Shown here one piece after another: positions 12,248 through 15,423 of a stretch of DNA of 15,423 bases. The notes beneath the pieces were generated by a model. The model saw nothing but the letters and a program-made list of their open reading frames with translations, had not been told where the DNA came from and searched no databases. The translations under genes were made by a program, and so were the position numbers. Origin of the DNA: Clostridiales bacterium. GTDB lineage: Bacteria; Bacillota; Clostridia; Oscillospirales; Acutalibacteraceae. The stretch's first letter is position 1. Every line of letters starts with the position of its first letter. Location of the stretch: positions 1 through 15,423 of the forward strand of contig JAAVYX010000119.1 in assembly GCA_022791355.1 (NCBI GenBank), given 5' to 3'.

Positions 12248-13378
12248 ATGAGCAGGAATTCCAGAAACGATATGGTGGACCTTTCCTCCATGCGCACCAG
12301 GGGGCGGCGGAAAAAACGCAATACCTTCCGCATTGTCATGAATATCATTTGCAGTATCGTACTGGTGCTGTCAACTCTGGCCACCACCGGCATACTGGCG
12401 TTGGGGATGCGTCCGCTGGGCAACGGCGGGGATAACCAGAGCGAAACCAACAGTGAGCTGGAGCCCCTGACCTACTCCGCCCACAAAAACAGCAGCTATA
12501 TCCTTATTGTAGGCGTGGACAACAGCGAGAACCTGACCGACGTCATTATGGTGGCCTGTATCGACCATGAGAAGGACACCATGAATATCCTGCAAATTCC
12601 CCGGGATACCTTTATTGACACCAACACCCCTTCGGGCAAGATCAACGCCGTGTACGGCCATGCCAAGAAGGGTGAGAACAAGATTAACGCCCTGCGCCGC
12701 AAGCTGTCCAGCCACCTGGGCATCCCGTTGGACCATTACGTTACCTTTACCCTGGCAGGCTTCCGCAATGTGGTGGACGCTGTGGGCGGCGTAACCATCA
12801 ATATCACCCAGCCCAGGGGTATCGACGTGGAGGACTTCACGACCGGCGATCATTATATTATGGGTCCCGGCGAGGTCCTGCTGGACGGACACAAGGCCGA
12901 GAGTTTTGTGCGCAAGCGGTATCAGACCAAACATATGGACCCCGGCTACGAGCTGGGCGACATCAGCCGGGTGCAGCAGCAGCGTATTTTCTACGCGGCC
13001 CTGGCGCAAAAGCTGAAGTCCATGAGCATGAGCCAGGTGACCAAGATCGCCACTACCTGCTACGACCAGATTCAAACCAGCATGTCGGTAGGCGAGATGC
13101 TGGGCTACGCCAAGGAATTGATGAGTGTCAATCTGGATAACGTCGTCATCAAGAGCGTGCCCGGCCAGTTCTGTAACTACAAGGGCGTTTCCTATTACTC
13201 CATACACAAAAAGGATTATGTGGAAATGTATAACCAGTACTTCAATCCTTATGGCGATACCATTACTACCGACGGCATCAAGATTCGGGAGCTGCATACC
13301 GCTATCGGCGAAAAGTACGAGCCCAGCGTGGCCAACGACGGCGGGACCCTCGGTGAAATCCATCAGCAAAACCAGTAG
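12248..13378 (+). CDS. LytR-CpsA-Psr (LCP) family protein, copy 2
   Basis: This is a 376-residue paralogue of the preceding gene with the same layout: basic N terminus through RGRRKKR, one membrane span (about residues 29-53), then the extracytoplasmic LCP domain. The canonical IPRDT is intact at 117-121, and the head-group arginines of SFVRKRY are at 222 and 224, followed by DISRVQQQR. It is predicted to attach a wall polymer to peptidoglycan; which polymer is not visible. The frame opens at GTG 12239, but that codon overlaps the ribosome binding site. ATG 12248 lies 8 nt after GGAG (12236-12239) and is preferred. Both LCP genes share the sequence AGATTGGAGT before their starts, consistent with a tandem duplication that included the translation signal. 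Confidence 0.93.
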   Translation: MSRNSRNDMVDLSSMRTRGRRKKRNTFRIVMNIICSIVLVLSTLATTGILALGMRPLGNGGDNQSETNSELEPLTYSAHKNSSYILIVGVDNSENLTDVIMVACIDHEKDTMNILQIPRDTFIDTNTPSGKINAVYGHAKKGENKINALRRKLSSHLGIPLDHYVTFTLAGFRNVVDAVGGVTINITQPRGIDVEDFTTGDHYIMGPGEVLLDGHKAESFVRKRYQTKHMDPGYELGDISRVQQQRIFYAALAQKLKSMSMSQVTKIATTCYDQIQTSMSVGEMLGYAKELMSVNLDNVVIKSVPGQFCNYKGVSYYSIHKKDYVEMYNQYFNPYGDTITTDGIKIRELHTAIGEKYEPSVANDGGTLGEIHQQNQ

Positions 13379-13385
13379 CGGAAGC

Positions 13386-13528
13386 AGAAGCGCTTTCCCG
13401 CGCCGCCCCAGAAAATCACCGTTGGCTGAGAATCGTTGGAGCGGCGTTTATGCCGTGCAGACGGTTTTGAAGCAGAGGGCATTTTCCGCGATCAGCAGCG
13501 CGAGGAAGGCATGACGGGAAGCCGCCGG
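13386..13528 (+). repeat. Dispersed element B (between the second LCP gene and rsfS)
   Basis: This is the second copy of the element at 7627-7763, beginning 8 nt after the LCP stop. The core 13471-13500 matches 7706-7735 at about 24 of 30 positions without gaps. The left end AGAAGCGC and the following GAAAATCACCGT are at the same 25-nt offset as in copy A. The hairpin 13441-13446/13451-13456 is at the equivalent place, with two G-U pairs where A has G-C. Between the left block and the stem copy B has a few extra bases. It fills most of the 207-nt gap before rsfS. Confidence 0.6.
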
Positions 13529-13585
13529 CGCGTTTCTTTCGACAAGCGAAGCGGTCCAAAAGAAAATAGGGAAAAGAGGGTTTGT

Positions 13586-13969
13586 GTGGAAACACTTGAT
13601 ATTTTGAAGATTGCCGCCAGGGCGCTGGACAGTAAGAAGGCCATCGACCTGCAGGCCATCAAAATTGGCGATTTAACCATAATAACCGATTTCTTCCTGC
13701 TGGCCACCGCCACTTCTTCCACCCACGTGCGGGCCTTGGCCGACGAGGTGGAGGAGATGCTTTCCCGGGCGGGAGTGGAGCCGAATCACATCGAGGGCAA
13801 GGCCACCGGCTGGATTTTGCTGGATTACGGCAGCGTTGTGGTTCATGTTTTCGACCGTAAGAGCCGGGAGTTCTACCAGCTGGAACGGCTGTGGAACGAC
13901 GGTGAAAGTTATGACCTTTCCGGTATGCTGGCCGACGGCGCGCCGTCGAGCGGCGGGGACAATCAATAA
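13586..13969 (+). CDS. rsfS: Ribosomal silencing factor RsfS
   Basis: RsfS (DUF143/Iojap family) binds protein L14 of the large ribosomal subunit and blocks subunit joining when nutrients are low. The 127-residue protein shows the family pattern: ALDSKKAIDLQAIKI, ITDFFLLATATSSTHVRALADEVEE, IEGKATGWILLDYGSVVVHVF and FYQLERLW. The frame is open for 50 codons upstream, but that part lies in repeat element B and looks non-coding. GTG 13586 is chosen because AGAGGG at 13575-13580 lies 5 nt before it and the protein then starts at the family's usual point (ETLDILKIAARAL). leuS follows 26 nt after the stop, so they probably share a transcript. Confidence 0.95.
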   Translation: METLDILKIAARALDSKKAIDLQAIKIGDLTIITDFFLLATATSSTHVRALADEVEEMLSRAGVEPNHIEGKATGWILLDYGSVVVHVFDRKSREFYQLERLWNDGESYDLSGMLADGAPSSGGDNQ

Positions 13970-13995
13970 TCAACTTATTTTTCGGGGTGAAGATT

Positions 13996-15423
13996 TTGAA
14001 ATACGATTACAGCAGCATTGAAAAAAAGTGGCAGGACATCTGGGATGAGCAGCAAACCTTTCAGGCCGAAAACAAGTCCGACAAACCCAAGTTTTTCGCG
14101 TTGGTGGAGTTTCCCTATCCTTCGGGACAGGGGCTGCATGTGGGCCATCCCCGGTCCTATACGGCGCTGGACATCGTCAGCCGGAAAAAGCGGCTCCAGG
14201 GTTATAACGTCCTCTATCCCATGGGGTGGGACGCTTTCGGTCTGCCCACCGAGAACTACGCCATCAAAAACCATATTCATCCCGAGCTTGTGACCGAGAG
14301 GAATATCGCCAATTTTAAAAAGCAGTTAAAATCTTTGGGCTTTTCCTTCGATTGGAGCCGGGAAATCAACACCACCGACCCGGCCTACTATAAGTGGACC
14401 CAGTGGATTTTCCTCCAGCTCTTCAAAAAGGGGCTGGCCTACAAGAAGGAGATGGCCGTCAATTGGTGCACCTCCTGTAAGTGCGTACTGGCCAACGAGG
14501 AGGTTGTGGGCGGCGTCTGCGAACGGTGCGGCAGCGAGGTGGTCCGTAAGGTCAAAAGCCAGTGGATGCTGAAAATCACCGATTACGCCGAGAAGCTGCT
14601 GGAGGGCCTGGAGGACGTCAATTATATCGAGCGGGTCAAGACCCAGCAGCGTAACTGGATCGGCCGTTCCACCGGCGCGGAGGTCACCTTCCAGACCACC
14701 GCCGGGGACGAGCTGCTCATCTTCACCACCCGTCCGGATACCCTTTTCGGCGCTACATACATGGTCATTTCCCCCGAGCATCCCCTCATTGAAAAATGGG
14801 CGGATCAGATTGAGAATATGGACGCGGTGCGGACCTATCAGGCCGAGGCGGCCCGCAAGTCCGACTTTGAGCGCACCGAGGTGGCCAAGGAAAAGACCGG
14901 CGTAAAGCTGGAGGGGGTTCGCGCTGTCAACCCCGTAAACGATACTGAAATCCCCATCTTTATTTCGGATTACGTCCTGATTTCCTATGGTACCGGCGCC
15001 ATCATGGCCGTACCCGCCCACGATACGAGGGACTGGGAGTTTGCCAAGGCTTTTGATTTGCCCATCGTCGAGGTGGTGGCCGGCGGCCAGGTGGACAAGG
15101 AAGCCTTTACCGACTGCGCTACAGGCGTTATGGTAAACTCCGGCTTTCTGGACGGTATGCCGGTGGAGGAGGCCAAAAAGGCCATCGTCCGGTGGCTGGC
15201 CGATAAGGGCGTGGGACGAGAGAAGGTCAACTATAAGCTGCGGGATTGGGTCTTCTCCCGCCAGCGGTACTGGGGCGAGCCCATCCCCATTGTGGAATGC
15301 GAAAAGTGCGGCTATGTGCCGGTGCCGGAGGATCAGCTGCCGGTAAAGCTCCCCATGGTGGATTCCTACGAGCCCACTGAAACCGGCGAGAGTCCCTTGG
15401 CCAAGATGACCGATTGGGTCAAC
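13996..15423 (+). CDS. leuS: Leucyl-tRNA synthetase, N-terminal part (runs off the window)
   Basis: LeuRS charges tRNA(Leu) with leucine. The 476 codons visible are roughly the first 60% of a usual enzyme. They contain FPYPSGQGLHVGH with the HIGH-type motif HVGH at 48-51, MGWDAFGLPTENYAIKN, a zinc-binding Cys cluster (NWCTSCKC and CERCG), and the CP1 editing domain with TTRPDTLFGATY and GTGAIMAVPAHDTRDWEF. Asp346 in that last motif is the residue expected to hold the amino group of mischarged tRNA. Then comes RDWVFSRQRYWGEPIP. The KMSKS loop lies beyond the edge. The start is TTG 13996, since GGGGTG at 13984-13989 is 6 nt upstream; the in-frame GTG at 13987 would fall inside that site. No T-box is seen in the 26 nt before it. 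Confidence 0.96.
   Translation, partial: MKYDYSSIEKKWQDIWDEQQTFQAENKSDKPKFFALVEFPYPSGQGLHVGHPRSYTALDIVSRKKRLQGYNVLYPMGWDAFGLPTENYAIKNHIHPELVTERNIANFKKQLKSLGFSFDWSREINTTDPAYYKWTQWIFLQLFKKGLAYKKEMAVNWCTSCKCVLANEEVVGGVCERCGSEVVRKVKSQWMLKITDYAEKLLEGLEDVNYIERVKTQQRNWIGRSTGAEVTFQTTAGDELLIFTTRPDTLFGATYMVISPEHPLIEKWADQIENMDAVRTYQAEAARKSDFERTEVAKEKTGVKLEGVRAVNPVNDTEIPIFISDYVLISYGTGAIMAVPAHDTRDWEFAKAFDLPIVEVVAGGQVDKEAFTDCATGVMVNSGFLDGMPVEEAKKAIVRWLADKGVGREKVNYKLRDWVFSRQRYWGEPIPIVECEKCGYVPVPEDQLPVKLPMVDSYEPTETGESPLAKMTDWVN

Noticed and set aside
12371..13369. Antisense open frame of over 300 codons opposite the second LCP gene
   Set aside because: A similar antisense frame exists opposite the first LCP gene, as expected from shared codon use of paralogues. 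No independent signal supports coding.
13436..13585. 50-codon N-terminal extension of RsfS
   Set aside because: It falls in dispersed element B and has no similarity to RsfS N termini. GTG 13586 has a ribosome binding site at proper spacing.
13970..13995. T-box leader expected before a leucyl-tRNA synthetase gene
   Set aside because: The gap to rsfS is only 26 nt and contains no T-box sequence. A T-box could only lie further upstream, and none was seen there.

Overview
The window reads as a chromosomal housekeeping segment of a GC-rich anaerobic Firmicute, most likely class Clostridia and plausibly an Oscillospiraceae-type gut bacterium. This rests on gene order (smc-ftsY; yhbY-nadD-yqeK-LCP-rsfS-leuS), strong purine-rich ribosome binding sites, and a short FtsY and SMC/LeuRS proteins of Firmicute style. 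The taxon is an inference; no rRNA gene is present to settle it. All thirteen supported genes lie on the + strand. I see no tRNA, rRNA, CRISPR array, transposase or phage gene.

Layout: a 276-nt structured leader; smc (chromosome condensation); a 410-nt gap rich in hairpins; ftsY (SRP receptor) overlapping rdgB (house-cleaning nucleotide pyrophosphatase) by 4 nt; a 460-nt gap with several hairpins; hisH and hisF, one base apart (the two subunits of imidazole glycerol phosphate synthase); a 292-nt gap holding a repeat element; a GlmU-like left-handed beta-helix protein; yhbY (ribosome-associated RNA-binding protein); a 296-nt gap with a perfect 37-bp tandem duplication; nadD and yqeK, 3 nt apart; two tandem paralogous LytR-CpsA-Psr (LCP) cell-wall ligase genes; rsfS (ribosome silencing factor); and the first 476 codons of leuS, which runs off the right edge.

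Functionally the window mixes chromosome segregation, membrane protein targeting, nucleotide pool hygiene, histidine and NAD synthesis, cell-wall polymer attachment, ribosome assembly or silencing, and leucyl-tRNA charging. The right half is a split version of the conserved Firmicute yhbY-nadD-yqeK-LCP-rsfS-leuS neighbourhood.

The coding content is ordinary. The unusual part is between the genes. Closely linked pairs (ftsY/rdgB, hisH/hisF, nadD/yqeK, rsfS/leuS) alternate with gaps of about 200-460 nt that contain no convincing genes but many perfect stem-loops, and I find no classical hairpin-plus-T-run terminator. At least two families of dispersed repeats occupy these gaps. One is a roughly 140-nt element after hisF and after the second LCP gene, with a stem kept by G-U-compatible changes; it appears to encode the last residues of HisF. 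The other is a set of short AT-rich motifs with small hairpins upstream of smc, ftsY, hisH, yhbY, nadD and the second LCP gene. These are the best candidates for something undescribed. All alignments were done by eye.
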